Position numbers and translations under genes: made by a program. From contig CANKAJ010000009.1 of the NCBI GenBank assembly GCA_947479645.1, forward strand, positions 1 through 62,244: a DNA stretch of 62,244 nt, written 5' to 3'. The DNA is from Betaproteobacteria bacterium. GTDB lineage: Bacteria; Pseudomonadota; Gammaproteobacteria; Burkholderiales; SG8-39. This document shows positions 25,644 through 38,059 of this stretch, one piece after another. The notes below the pieces were generated by a model, which searched no databases, was not told the origin of the DNA, and was given only the letters and a program-made list of their open reading frames with translations. Each line of letters begins with the position of its first letter. The first letter of the stretch is position 1.

Positions 25644-27137
25644 TCACCCCAGCGTCGGCATATTCAGCCCGGTGGCCTTCGATTCCTGGTGCGGCCAGCG
25701 TGATGTGATCACCTTGCCGCGAGTGTAGAAGCTCACCGCTTCGGGCCCGTAGGCGTGCAGGTCGCCGAACAACGAAGCCTTCCAGCCGCCAAACGAAAAG
25801 AACGACGCGGGAACCGGTATGGGCACGTTGACACCCACCATGCCGACTTGTATTTCCTGCTCGAATCGCCGCGCCGCTTCACCCGAGGTGGTGAAGATGG
25901 CGGTGCCGTTGCCATAGGGGTTGGCGTTGATCATGGCCATCGCCTCGTCCAGTGAGTTCACGCGCAGTACGCAGAGCACCGGCCCGAATATCTCGTCGCG
26001 ATAAATCGACATGCCGGTGCTGACCTGATCGAACAACGAAGGGCCGAGGTAAAAGCCATCGGGATGGCTGGCCACCTTGAAGCCGCGCCCGTCCAGCACC
26101 AGCGTGGCGCCTTCGGCCACGCCCTTGTCCACATAACCGGATACCCGATCGCGATGCGCCGCCGTGACCAGCGGGCCCATCTCCACGCCATCGGCATCGC
26201 TGGGACCGACCGGGATCTTTTCCGCCTTGGCGCGAATGGCGGCCACCAGCGGTTCTGCCACCTCCCCCACGGCCACCGCCACCGAGATCGCCATACAGCG
26301 CTCGCCGGCTGAGCCGAAGGCCGCTCCGACCAGCGATTCGGCAGCGAAGTCGATATCGGCGTCGGGCATGACCACGGCGTGGTTCTTTGCCCCGCCCAGC
26401 GCCTGCACGCGCTTGCCGTGCTTCGCGCAGGTTTCGTAGATCGTCCTGGCAATCGGCGTGGAGCCGACAAATGACACCGCCGCCACATCGGCGTGAGCGA
26501 TCAGCGCATCGACCGCCACCTTGTCACCATGCACGACGTTGAGCACACCATCGGGCAGCCCCGCCGCCGTAAACAACTCGGCCATCTTCATGCTGCACGA
26601 AGGCACTTTTTCCGAGGGCTTCAGAATGAACGTGTTGCCGCAGGCAATCGCCATGGGGAACATCCACAGCGGCACCATGGCCGGAAAATTGAACGGCGTA
26701 ATGCCCACGCACACGCCCAGCGGCTGGCGCAGCGTGTGCACATCGACGCCGGTACCGACGCTGGCGGCGTATTCGCCCTTCAACAGATGCGGTATCCCGC
26801 AGGCGAACTCCACCACTTCGATGCCACGCTGCACCGAGCCCATGGCATCGGGCAACGTCTTGCCATGCTCCTCCGACGCCAGGCGCGCCAGTTCCTTTTG
26901 ATTGGCCTGCAGCAACTGCAGGAACTGCTGCAGCACCCGTGCACGCCGCACCGGCGGCGTATCGCGCCAGCCCGCGTAGGCGGCACGCGCGGACTGAACG
27001 GCGCGATCGATATCGGCCGCATCGCAAAGCGGTACCTGTGCGCTCACTGCACCGGTGGACGGATTGGTGACCGGCGCGTTGCGCGTTGCCGCCGCAGCGA
27101 CCGCCTTGCCGCCGATCCAGAGGGGAATGGTTTTCAT
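25644..27137 (-). CDS. mmsA: CoA-acylating methylmalonate-semialdehyde dehydrogenase
   Basis: This 497-residue aldehyde dehydrogenase converts methylmalonate or malonate semialdehyde plus CoA and NAD to propionyl-CoA or acetyl-CoA. Seen are TPFNFPAMVPLWMFPMAI, the NAD loop SFVGSTPIARTIYE, the catalytic Cys in GSAGERCMAIS, and EIFGPVLCVLRV. MmsA-type features include KNHAVVMPDADID. It lies beside a Bug protein and a crotonase gene on the same strand, consistent with valine or short-chain acid catabolism. Confidence 0.93.
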   Translation of the reverse strand: MKTIPLWIGGKAVAAAATRNAPVTNPSTGAVSAQVPLCDAADIDRAVQSARAAYAGWRDTPPVRRARVLQQFLQLLQANQKELARLASEEHGKTLPDAMGSVQRGIEVVEFACGIPHLLKGEYAASVGTGVDVHTLRQPLGVCVGITPFNFPAMVPLWMFPMAIACGNTFILKPSEKVPSCSMKMAELFTAAGLPDGVLNVVHGDKVAVDALIAHADVAAVSFVGSTPIARTIYETCAKHGKRVQALGGAKNHAVVMPDADIDFAAESLVGAAFGSAGERCMAISVAVAVGEVAEPLVAAIRAKAEKIPVGPSDADGVEMGPLVTAAHRDRVSGYVDKGVAEGATLVLDGRGFKVASHPDGFYLGPSLFDQVSTGMSIYRDEIFGPVLCVLRVNSLDEAMAMINANPYGNGTAIFTTSGEAARRFEQEIQVGMVGVNVPIPVPASFFSFGGWKASLFGDLHAYGPEAVSFYTRGKVITSRWPHQESKATGLNMPTLG

Positions 27138-27229
27138 GTGTGTCTTTCTGGCTTGGTGTTAAGGATGCCCACTACAAGGATGCCAACTACGAGGTTGCCA
27201 ATTGCGCGTTCGCCACCTGCGGCCACGAC

Positions 27230-28219
27230 TTACTCGGGCTCCACGCCCGCGGCACGATACATTTCCATCCAGCGCGCTTCGTCCTTGCGCACGAATGCAT
27301 CGGTTTCCTCCGGGGTCATGTACTGCGGACGACCGCCGGTCTCGACATGCTTCAATGGCCCCGGACTCTTCAGCGCGGCAATGATATGCCGATGCAGCAG
27401 GTCGATGATGGGACGCGGCGTTTTGGCCGGTGCAAAATAACCCAGCCAGAATCCGACCGACACCCCCGGCAGCGCCTCGGCCATGGCGGGCACATCCGGC
27501 ATGGATGGCATGCGCGTTGCAACGGTGACTGCCACCGGCGCGATCTTGCCGGCGCTGATCAGCGGGATGGAGCCAGTCATCGTATGCACTGCCAGCCCCA
27601 GCCGGCCACCGAGCAGATCGGTCACCATCTGCCCGGAATCCTTGTAAGGCACGTACGTATTGTCCACCTTGGCGGCATTGACGATGAGCTTGTGGAATAC
27701 CAGCGCGGTGACGTTGGGACCACCCATCGAGTACTTGGCCGGATTGGCGCGGATCTTGTTGATCAGCTGCGCAATGGTGAGTCCCTTTTCTTCGGGGCCG
27801 GCGACCAGGATCAATGAGCCTTCAGTGAAGATGGTGATGCCGGAAAAATCATTGACCGGATCATAGGGCAGCGACTTGTAGACGCCACGCGCAGCCGAGG
27901 TGCCGCTGTTGGCGCCGAGCAGCAGCGTATAGCCGTCCGGTGCCGCCTTGGCGACATAGGCATGCCCCAGCATGGCGGCCGAACCGGGTCGCGCTTCCAC
28001 CAGCACCGTCTGGCCCAGTTTCGGTTCCAGTTCCTTGCCCACCAGTCGCGTGAGCAGATCCGGCGAGGTGCCTGCGCCATACGGAATGATGAAGCGCACC
28101 GGCTTGCTCGGATATTGCTGAGCATGCGCTGCGGGGGAGTTGATGATCATGGCGACCATAGGTACGGCAACTGTTGCTACTGCGGCCAGTGCGATCAGTC
28201 GGTTTGCAATTGTGTTCAT
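27230..28219 (-). CDS. Bug/TctC family solute-binding protein
   Basis: This 329-residue periplasmic binding protein has a signal peptide ending near PAAHAQQ and motifs YPSKPVRFIIPYGAGTSPDLL, VLVEARPGSAAMLG and APDGYTLLLGAN. No TctA/TctB genes are near. It sits between mmsA and a crotonase gene and may supply a carboxylic acid for the pathway; this is inference from position. Confidence 0.92.
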   Translation of the reverse strand: MNTIANRLIALAAVATVAVPMVAMIINSPAAHAQQYPSKPVRFIIPYGAGTSPDLLTRLVGKELEPKLGQTVLVEARPGSAAMLGHAYVAKAAPDGYTLLLGANSGTSAARGVYKSLPYDPVNDFSGITIFTEGSLILVAGPEEKGLTIAQLINKIRANPAKYSMGGPNVTALVFHKLIVNAAKVDNTYVPYKDSGQMVTDLLGGRLGLAVHTMTGSIPLISAGKIAPVAVTVATRMPSMPDVPAMAEALPGVSVGFWLGYFAPAKTPRPIIDLLHRHIIAALKSPGPLKHVETGGRPQYMTPEETDAFVRKDEARWMEMYRAAGVEPE

Positions 28220-28266
28220 GTGCTACTCCTCTGGTTTCAATAGTCTGGCAGGACGTCGACGAACGT

Positions 28267-29028
28267 TCAGCCTTTTGATCCCTTCTTGTCGAGAAACGCC
28301 TGGGTGCGCCGCGTGGCATCACCAGCCGCCAGCACCTGCGCACGCAAGGGAAAGCCAAAATCCAGCATCTCCTGATAGCTCAATTCGTAGGCCTTCTGCA
28401 AGGTCTGTTTGGTGGCTTGCAGTGCCGGCATGCTCATGGTGCACAGGCGCTCGGCGATTTTCTCAGCGGTCGCCATTTCTTCTCCGGGCGCTGTGACCTT
28501 ATGCACCAGTTGATGCGCCAACGCCCATTGTGCATCCTTCTTCTCGCACAGCAGGCACAGTTCGGTGGCGGCGGGCAAGCCGATCGCGCGCACGCATTGC
28601 CAGGAAAGGCGCGCCAGCGCCATGCCCACAGCAACCTCCGGCACATAAAAAATGGCGTCCGAAGCACACACGCGAAAATCGCACCCGAGCACGGCATGCA
28701 CGCCCTCGCCGACACAGTAACCGCGGATCGCGGCGATGAGCGGCTTGTTGCAATAGCCCTGCTCGGCAAAGCGGATCATGTGCGGCACCTTGTTGGTACG
28801 GCCTGCTTCAAGATCGACCTGCATGGCTTTCAGATCGACGCCGGCGGAGAATGCGCGCGCGCCCTGCCCGCTCAGGATGGCGACCTTCAGGCTACTGTCG
28901 TCGCGAAAGCGGTCCACCGCCTCATTCAACTCATGGAACATCGCGCCATTGAAGGTATTCAGCGCCGCCGGGCGATTCAGCGTGATGTAGGCAATGTCAT
29001 TGCGCGATTCAAATGTGACTGCGTCCAT
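28267..29028 (-). CDS. enoyl-CoA hydratase/isomerase family protein
   Basis: This 253-residue crotonase-fold protein has NRPAALNTFNGAMFHEL, oxyanion-hole segment RAFSAGVDLKAMQ, and YCVGEGVHAVLGCDF. Of the two hydratase glutamates, the second is kept (FYVPEV) but the first position is His. The C-terminus RAQVLAAGDATRRTQAFLDKKGS is typical for the superfamily. It probably acts on an acyl-CoA in the mmsA-linked pathway; the exact reaction is not clear. Confidence 0.88.
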   Translation of the reverse strand: MDAVTFESRNDIAYITLNRPAALNTFNGAMFHELNEAVDRFRDDSSLKVAILSGQGARAFSAGVDLKAMQVDLEAGRTNKVPHMIRFAEQGYCNKPLIAAIRGYCVGEGVHAVLGCDFRVCASDAIFYVPEVAVGMALARLSWQCVRAIGLPAATELCLLCEKKDAQWALAHQLVHKVTAPGEEMATAEKIAERLCTMSMPALQATKQTLQKAYELSYQEMLDFGFPLRAQVLAAGDATRRTQAFLDKKGSKG

Positions 29029-29092
29029 GGGCTGCCCTCATCAAGACTGTTGTAACCGCTATCGCGACACGCTGCGGAATTTTCGGACTCGC

Positions 29093-29269
29093 TCAATTGC
29101 CCAGAATGAACTGCGCACCGCTCAGCCGGCACACCTCGCGGACTTCCTCATACAGCGCCGGCGTGAGTGGAATGCCGGACTTGCTGCGCTCCTCAAAGGC
29201 CTTGTAATCGGTATCGCCCGCCGCCAAACATCTCCGGTCCGGGAGGCGGCCTGTTATCCGACAAGCCAT
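29093..29269 (-). pseudogene. possible C-terminal remnant of a Ldh-family dehydrogenase
   Basis: A 58-codon frame begins directly after the bdhA stop codon. Its last 40 codons encode FEERSKSGIPLTPALYEEV and then CRLSGAQFILGN. The R-x-x-GIPL pattern with a downstream helix resembles the C-terminal end of malate/L-lactate dehydrogenase-family proteins. No body of such a gene is present. Identification is weak; it may be a small gene of unknown kind. Confidence 0.3.
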
Positions 29270-30058
29270 TCACGCCGCAGTCCACCCGCCATCCACCGAC
29301 AGCGAAGCCCCCGTAATGGACTTGCCCGCATCCGAGCAAAGGAACACCGTCAGTGCCCCCAACTCATCCACGCCCACAAACCGGCCGGAGGGCTGGGACT
29401 TCAAAATTACTTCGGAAATCACCCGATCGCGCGGGATGCCATGCACCTTGGCCTGATCATCCACCTGCTTGTCCACCAGCGGCGTCAGCACGTAGCCGGG
29501 ACAGATGGCATTACAGGTAATATTTTCCTTGGCTGTCTCGAGCGCCAGTACCTTGGTAAAGCCGAGCACGCCATGCTTGGCCGTCACGTAAGCCGACTTG
29601 AATGGCGAAGCCACCAGCCCGTGTGCGGATGCAATATTGACGATACGGCCCCAGCCCTTGGCGCGCATCAGCGGGATAGCCGCCTTGCTGGCGTGGAACA
29701 CCGAGGACATGTTGATGGCAATGATCTGGTCCCATTTATCCTCGGGAAAATCAGGCACCGGTGCCACATGCTGGATGCCGGCATTGTTCACCAGGATATC
29801 CACACTGCCCCACTCTCTAGCGGCCAGCTGAACCATGGCACTGATCTGGGCGGGTTTGGACATGTCGGCCGGCGAATACAGCACCTGCACGCCGAACTCT
29901 TCCACCATGGCCCCGCGCAGCCTGCCGATCTCGGCACTGTCACCGAAACCGTTCAGCAGGATATGACTGCCTTCCCTGGCCAGGGAACGCGCGATGCCCA
30001 GGCCGATGCCACTGGTGGATCCTGTTACGACTGCGCTTCGTCCCTGCAGCATGAACAT
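29270..30058 (-). CDS. bdhA: 3-hydroxybutyrate dehydrogenase
   Basis: This 262-residue short-chain dehydrogenase interconverts 3-hydroxybutyrate and acetoacetate with NAD. The cofactor motif is VVTGSTSGIGLGIA, then NNAGIQHV, catalytic Ser near NIASAHGLVASP, and Tyr/Lys in YVTAKHGVLGFTKV. The end VDGGWTAA is typical of the subgroup. It links to polyhydroxybutyrate or ketone-body use, together with the fused CoA-transferase 8 kb away. Confidence 0.92.
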   Translation of the reverse strand: MFMLQGRSAVVTGSTSGIGLGIARSLAREGSHILLNGFGDSAEIGRLRGAMVEEFGVQVLYSPADMSKPAQISAMVQLAAREWGSVDILVNNAGIQHVAPVPDFPEDKWDQIIAINMSSVFHASKAAIPLMRAKGWGRIVNIASAHGLVASPFKSAYVTAKHGVLGFTKVLALETAKENITCNAICPGYVLTPLVDKQVDDQAKVHGIPRDRVISEVILKSQPSGRFVGVDELGALTVFLCSDAGKSITGASLSVDGGWTAA

Positions 30059-30105
30059 CTCCCGACACTACGGTTGGCTGGACTCTGAATCTGACGTAAA
30101 AAGAC

Positions 30106-30474
30106 TCAGTGCTTCTGTTCGGCTTCTGAAGCAGGTTTCGGACTCACTGGCACCGATCGCGGCGCTGCGGGAACAGCGAGGGCGGCAGGCGCAGACGCCT
30201 GGCCGGGCTTGACGATCTGGAAGAACACTTCGTCCTGACGGACCATGCCCAGTTCATAGCGGGCGCGTTCTTCAATAGCCTCGAACCCCTCCTTGAGATC
30301 ACTTACTTCGGCATCCAGTGCGGCGTTGCGCTGCTTCAACTTGTCATTGCGCGCCTTTTGCTCGGTCACCTGGCGATCGAGGTCCCATACCCTCAGCCAG
30401 CCTCCGCGGCCAAGCCACAAGGGATACTGCAGCACGACGATCAGCAGCGCCAGCGCAGCGGCAAACAGGCGCAT
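30106..30474 (-). CDS. ftsB: cell division protein FtsB
   Basis: This 122-residue protein has a single N-terminal membrane helix (residues 3-17), the conserved [19 protein letters not shown] segment, and a coiled coil to about residue 75 with [19 protein letters not shown] after it. FtsB joins FtsL and FtsQ at the divisome. The tail is Ala/Pro-rich. It is last in the pyrG-kdsA-eno-ftsB group. Confidence 0.94.
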   Translation of the reverse strand: MRLFAAALALLIVVLQYPLWLGRGGWLRVWDLDRQVTEQKARNDKLKQRNAALDAEVSDLKEGFEAIEERARYELGMVRQDEVFFQIVKPGQASAPAALAVPAAPRSVPVSPKPASEAEQKH

Positions 30475-30501
30475 GATTCCAGGCGGCTGTCGCGAACCGG
30501 G

Positions 30502-34428
<3,927 letters not shown>

Positions 34429-34437
34429 TCAAATGAA

Positions 34438-34469
34438 CGGATACCGCGCCACCTGGAGCGCGGTATCCG
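34438..34469 (-). terminator. terminator of the four-crotonase operon
   Basis: CGGATACCGCGC and GCGCGGTATCCG form a perfect 12-bp stem with an 8-nt loop, 12 bases beyond the stop codon of the last crotonase gene in the minus direction. Only TTCATTT follows, so the T-tract is weak. Confidence 0.7.
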
Positions 34470-34480
34470 CAGGTCAGAAG

Positions 34481-35293
34481 CTACTCCCCGGTATAGACAG
34501 GCTTGCGCTTCTCCAGGAATGCCGCCACTGACTCCTTGTGGTCCTTGGAAAGGCCCACTACGGGCTGATAATCCTGCTCGGCACGGAAACACGCCTCCAG
34601 CGTATGGTAGCTGTGCGTCATGGCCGCCTTGGTCAGCGCAAAAGCCAGCGGAGGAACAGCCGCAAATCGCTCCGCTGCCACCATTGCGGCATCCAGCGCC
34701 TTGCCAGGCTCGGTGATTTCGTGCACGAAGCCGTATTTTTCCGCTTCCTGCGCATTGATTTCACGTCCTGATAACAAGAGCTCGCGCGCTCGCCCGGGAC
34801 CGCAACGTGCCGTCACCGTGTAATACATCAGGCCATCGGGGCACAATCCGCGACGAATCTGAGCGGCCGCAAAACGCGCATTGCTGGCGGCCACGGTGTA
34901 ATCACACGAAACCGCATAGCCGAATCCCACGCCGAATGCCGGCCCCTCCACTGCAGTGACCACCGGCTTGGGGCCGGCCAGCAACATCGGCACGATTTCC
35001 GAACTGCCGCCGCTGCGGCTGAGGCGGCGCCACATGTAATCGCGTTTTTCCTCGCCCTTGGACTTCATGCTCTTGACGTCGCCGCCGGAGCAGAACACCC
35101 CGCCGGCGCCGGTCAGCACAATCGCCCGGCAGGTCTTGTCGCCCAGCAAGGAGCGCAAGTGCCGCAGACAATCTTCCTTCACCGGTTCTGACCAGGCGTT
35201 TCTGCGCGCCACATTGTTGATGGTCAACACCGCGATGCCGCCTTCGCGGCGCAACTGCATTTCCATGACTTCCTGCTTGGGCTCTGCGCTCAT
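34481..35293 (-). CDS. crotonase-fold acyl-CoA enzyme, tandem copy A1
   Basis: This 270-residue protein belongs to the enoyl-CoA hydratase superfamily. The oxyanion-hole segment is GGVFCSGGDVKSMK (residues 65-78). The two positions that carry catalytic Glu in true hydratases are Gly125 (AFGVGFGYAV) and Gln145 (FAAAQIRRG). Asp153 in GLCPDG falls where isomerase-type members keep a single acid. The C-terminus YQPVVGLSKDHKESVAAFLE is almost the same in four neighbouring genes. It is most like copy A2 at 37.1 kb. Reaction unknown; the hydratase label would be misleading. Confidence 0.9.
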   Translation of the reverse strand: MSAEPKQEVMEMQLRREGGIAVLTINNVARRNAWSEPVKEDCLRHLRSLLGDKTCRAIVLTGAGGVFCSGGDVKSMKSKGEEKRDYMWRRLSRSGGSSEIVPMLLAGPKPVVTAVEGPAFGVGFGYAVSCDYTVAASNARFAAAQIRRGLCPDGLMYYTVTARCGPGRARELLLSGREINAQEAEKYGFVHEITEPGKALDAAMVAAERFAAVPPLAFALTKAAMTHSYHTLEACFRAEQDYQPVVGLSKDHKESVAAFLEKRKPVYTGE

Positions 35294-35330
35294 GTCTTGT
35301 CCTTGATTGACTGGAACGAATGTAAGGGAG

Positions 35331-36140
35331 TTACTCGCCGGTATAGGCCGGCTTGCGCTTCTCAAGGAACGCCGCCACCGACTCCTTGTGATCCTTCGAC
35401 AGCCCGACCACCGGCTGATAGTCCTGCTCGGCGCGGAAGCAGGCCTCCAGCGTGTGATAGCTGTTGGTCATGGCCGATTTGGTCAATGCAAAAGCCAGCG
35501 GTGGCACTGCGGCAAAACGCTCTGCTGCCTGCAACGCCGCTGCCATCGCCTGGCCGGCATCCGCCAACTCGTGCACCGCACCGTATTTGAGGGCTTCCTC
35601 TGCCTTGAATTCACGTCCTGACAGCAGCAACTCGCGCGCCCGTCCGGGACCTGTGCGTGCCGCCAACAGGTAATACAGGCCCGCATCGGGGCACAGGCCA
35701 CGCAGGATTTGCGCACCGCCAAAACGGGCCGTGCGCGCAGCGACGGTGAAATCGCTGGCCAGCGCCAACGACAGGCCGGCGCCGAACGCGGGGCCTTCGA
35801 CTGCGGTCACCACCGGCTTCGGTCCGTCCACCAGCACGCGTATCAGATCGTGATATACGCCCAGGTGCATGCGCCGCGACATGAAATCCTGTCCGGCCGC
35901 GCCGCGCTCCTTCATGCTCTTGATGTCGCCGCCGGCACAAAAATAACCGCCGGCCCCCGTCAGCACGATGGCGCGACATTTCTTGCTTCCGACCAGCATG
36001 GCCATGTGCTGCCGCATCTGGTCCCTGACCGGGTTCGACAAGGCATTGCGCCGCGCCACATTGTTGATGGTCAGGACGGCGATATCACCCTCCCAGCTCA
36101 GCGTGGTTTCCATGACTTCCTGCTTCTGTGTATCGCTCAT
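35331..36140 (-). CDS. crotonase-fold acyl-CoA enzyme, tandem copy B1
   Basis: This 269-residue crotonase-superfamily protein is the second of four in a row. It has GGYFCAGGDIKSMKERG for the oxyanion hole, Ser124 (AFGAGLSLAL) and Gln144 (FGGAQILRG) where hydratases have Glu, and Asp152 in GLCPDAG. It is closest to copy B2; both share the N-terminal SWEGDIAVLT or its near equivalent. The C-terminal 40 residues are shared with all copies, except Ala for Val in KPAYTGE. It is separated from A1 by 37 bp, so one operon is likely. Confidence 0.9.
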   Translation of the reverse strand: MSDTQKQEVMETTLSWEGDIAVLTINNVARRNALSNPVRDQMRQHMAMLVGSKKCRAIVLTGAGGYFCAGGDIKSMKERGAAGQDFMSRRMHLGVYHDLIRVLVDGPKPVVTAVEGPAFGAGLSLALASDFTVAARTARFGGAQILRGLCPDAGLYYLLAARTGPGRARELLLSGREFKAEEALKYGAVHELADAGQAMAAALQAAERFAAVPPLAFALTKSAMTNSYHTLEACFRAEQDYQPVVGLSKDHKESVAAFLEKRKPAYTGE

Positions 36141-36212
36141 TGATTTTCCTTGCTTTTGGCGTGTGCGGTTATGGAAAAGGCATTGCGGTTACGCAAACTC
36201 ATTCACCCGTAC

Positions 36213-37028
36213 TCATTCACCCGTATAGACGGGCTTGCGCTTCTCCAGAAATGCCGCCACCGATTCCTTGTGATCTTTGGACAGCCCGACAACCGGCTGA
36301 TAATCCTGCTCGGCGCGGAAGCACGCCTCCAGCGTGTGATAGCTGTGGGTCATGGCCGATTTGGTCAGCGCAAAAGCCAGCGGTGGCACCGCCGCAAAGC
36401 GCTCTGCGGCTTTCAGTGCCGCTTCAAGCGCTTTGCCGGCATCGGTCAGTTCATGCGCCACTCCGAACTTCATCGCATCCTCAGCCTTGAACTCGCGGCC
36501 CGACAAGAGCAGTTCGCGCGCGCGTCCGGGGCCGCTGCGTGCCGCCAGCAGATAGTACAGTCCGACATCGGGACACAAGCCACGCAGGATCTGCGCCCCG
36601 GCAAAGCGCGCCGTGCGTGAAATGACCGTGAAGTCGCTCGCCATCGCCAGCGACAATCCGGCACCGAAGGCGGGGCCCTCGACTGCAGTCACTACCGGCT
36701 TGGGCCCTTCGACCAGCAGGCGCACGATGCGGTGGGCCGCGCCACCGCCCATGCGCAAACGCCGCGCCATGAAGGGCACGCCTGCATCGCTGCGTTCCTT
36801 CTGGGCCTTGACATCGCCTCCGGCGCAAAAATAGCCGCCAGCACCGGTCAACACAATGGCGCGACATTTCTTGTTCGACTGCAGTTGCACCAGATGCTCC
36901 AGCATCACGTCCCTGACCGGATCGGACAAGGCGTTTCGCCGCGCCAGATTGTCGATGGTCAGCACGGCAATGTCGCCTTCCCAGGTGAGCTTGGTATCCA
37001 TGACTTCCTGCTTGGGTGTCGCACTCAT
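36213..37028 (-). CDS. crotonase-fold acyl-CoA enzyme, tandem copy B2
   Basis: This 271-residue member shows TWEGDIAVLTIDNLARRNA, oxyanion loop GGYFCAGGDVKAQKERS, AFGAGLSLAMASD with Ser at the first hydratase Glu position, FAGAQILRG with Gln at the second, and GLCPDVG. It is most like B1. The C-terminus is the shared YQPVVGLSKDHKESVAAFLE block ending in KPVYTGE. The gap to B1 is 72 bp and to A2 54 bp. Substrate unknown. Confidence 0.9.
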   Translation of the reverse strand: MSATPKQEVMDTKLTWEGDIAVLTIDNLARRNALSDPVRDVMLEHLVQLQSNKKCRAIVLTGAGGYFCAGGDVKAQKERSDAGVPFMARRLRMGGGAAHRIVRLLVEGPKPVVTAVEGPAFGAGLSLAMASDFTVISRTARFAGAQILRGLCPDVGLYYLLAARSGPGRARELLLSGREFKAEDAMKFGVAHELTDAGKALEAALKAAERFAAVPPLAFALTKSAMTHSYHTLEACFRAEQDYQPVVGLSKDHKESVAAFLEKRKPVYTGE

Positions 37029-37082
37029 CGTCTATTTCCACCTTTGAAAATGATTGGAATCGCTTAAGGTCAGGAACCCGCG

Positions 37083-37898
37083 TTACTCACCGGTATAGAC
37101 CGGTTTGCGCTTCTCGAGGAATGCGGCGACCGACTCCTTGTGATCCTTGGACAGGCCGACCACGGGCTGATAGTCCTGCTCGGCCCGGAAACAGGCTTCC
37201 AGCGTGTGGTAACTGTCCGTCATGGCCGCCTTGGTCAGTGCGAATGCCAGCGGCGGCACCGCGGCAAAACGCTCAGCCGCCTTCATGGCAGCCTCCATGG
37301 CCTTGCCCGGCTCGGTCAACTCATGCACGATGCCGTACTTCTCGGCCTCAAGTGCATTGATTTCACGGCCGGACAGCAGCAATTCGCGGGCACGGCCGGG
37401 ACCGCAACGTGCCGTTACCGTGTAATACATATAACCGTCAGGGCACAGACCACGACGTATCTGTGCTGCGGCAAAGCGTGCGTTATTCGCGGCAACGGTG
37501 AAATCACTGGCAACCGCCAGGCCCATGCCAATACCAAAGGCAGCCCCTTCCACCGCAGTGACCACCGGCTTGGGGCAGCGCACCAGCGTTGAAATGATGT
37601 GATTGCCCGGGGAGCTGCGATGCATGCGCCGCGACATGTAGTCATCCTGCGCCTTGGTGTGACGATCCTTCATGCCCTTGACGTCGCCACCGGAGGAGAA
37701 CACGCCGCCGGCGCCGGTTATGACAATGGCTCGGCAGGTCTTGTCGCCAAGCAGACTGGCCAGATGGCGCATCGTGTCCTCCTTGACCGGATCGGACCAG
37801 GCATTGCGACGCGACTGATTGTTGATGGTCATGATGGCGATGCCGCCTTCACGGCGCAATTGCATTTCCATGACTTCCTGTTGCGGACTGCTGCTCAT
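37083..37898 (-). CDS. crotonase-fold acyl-CoA enzyme, tandem copy A2
   Basis: This 271-residue protein is first in the four-gene operon by transcription order. It shows MQLRREGGIAIMTINNQSRR, GGVFSSGGDVKGMKDRH, AFGIGMGLAVASD with Gly at the first hydratase Glu position, FAAAQIRRG with Gln at the second, and GLCPDGYMYY. It pairs with A1 by sequence. The ATG at 37898 follows AGGAGG at a good distance, whereas the frame extended to 37958 lacks one. Reaction unknown. Confidence 0.9.
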   Translation of the reverse strand: MSSSPQQEVMEMQLRREGGIAIMTINNQSRRNAWSDPVKEDTMRHLASLLGDKTCRAIVITGAGGVFSSGGDVKGMKDRHTKAQDDYMSRRMHRSSPGNHIISTLVRCPKPVVTAVEGAAFGIGMGLAVASDFTVAANNARFAAAQIRRGLCPDGYMYYTVTARCGPGRARELLLSGREINALEAEKYGIVHELTEPGKAMEAAMKAAERFAAVPPLAFALTKAAMTDSYHTLEACFRAEQDYQPVVGLSKDHKESVAAFLEKRKPVYTGE

Positions 37899-38059
37899 CT
37901 GAACTCCTCCTGGAGAGAACGGCGTGGTAATACCGACCAGCCCCCTTGCCGGGGTCAAGGTCGATACAAATGATCAAATCAATTGATGCGGCATTTTAGC
38001 TGAACGGGCGATTCGCCTCCTGACCCTGGCAATACCGAGTCGACGCGGCCATTCACTGA

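Noticed and set aside
34481..37898. Recent gene conversion as cause of the identical crotonase tails
   Set aside because: The DNA of the tails differs at many synonymous sites and the stop codons differ, so selection on the protein is the better explanation.
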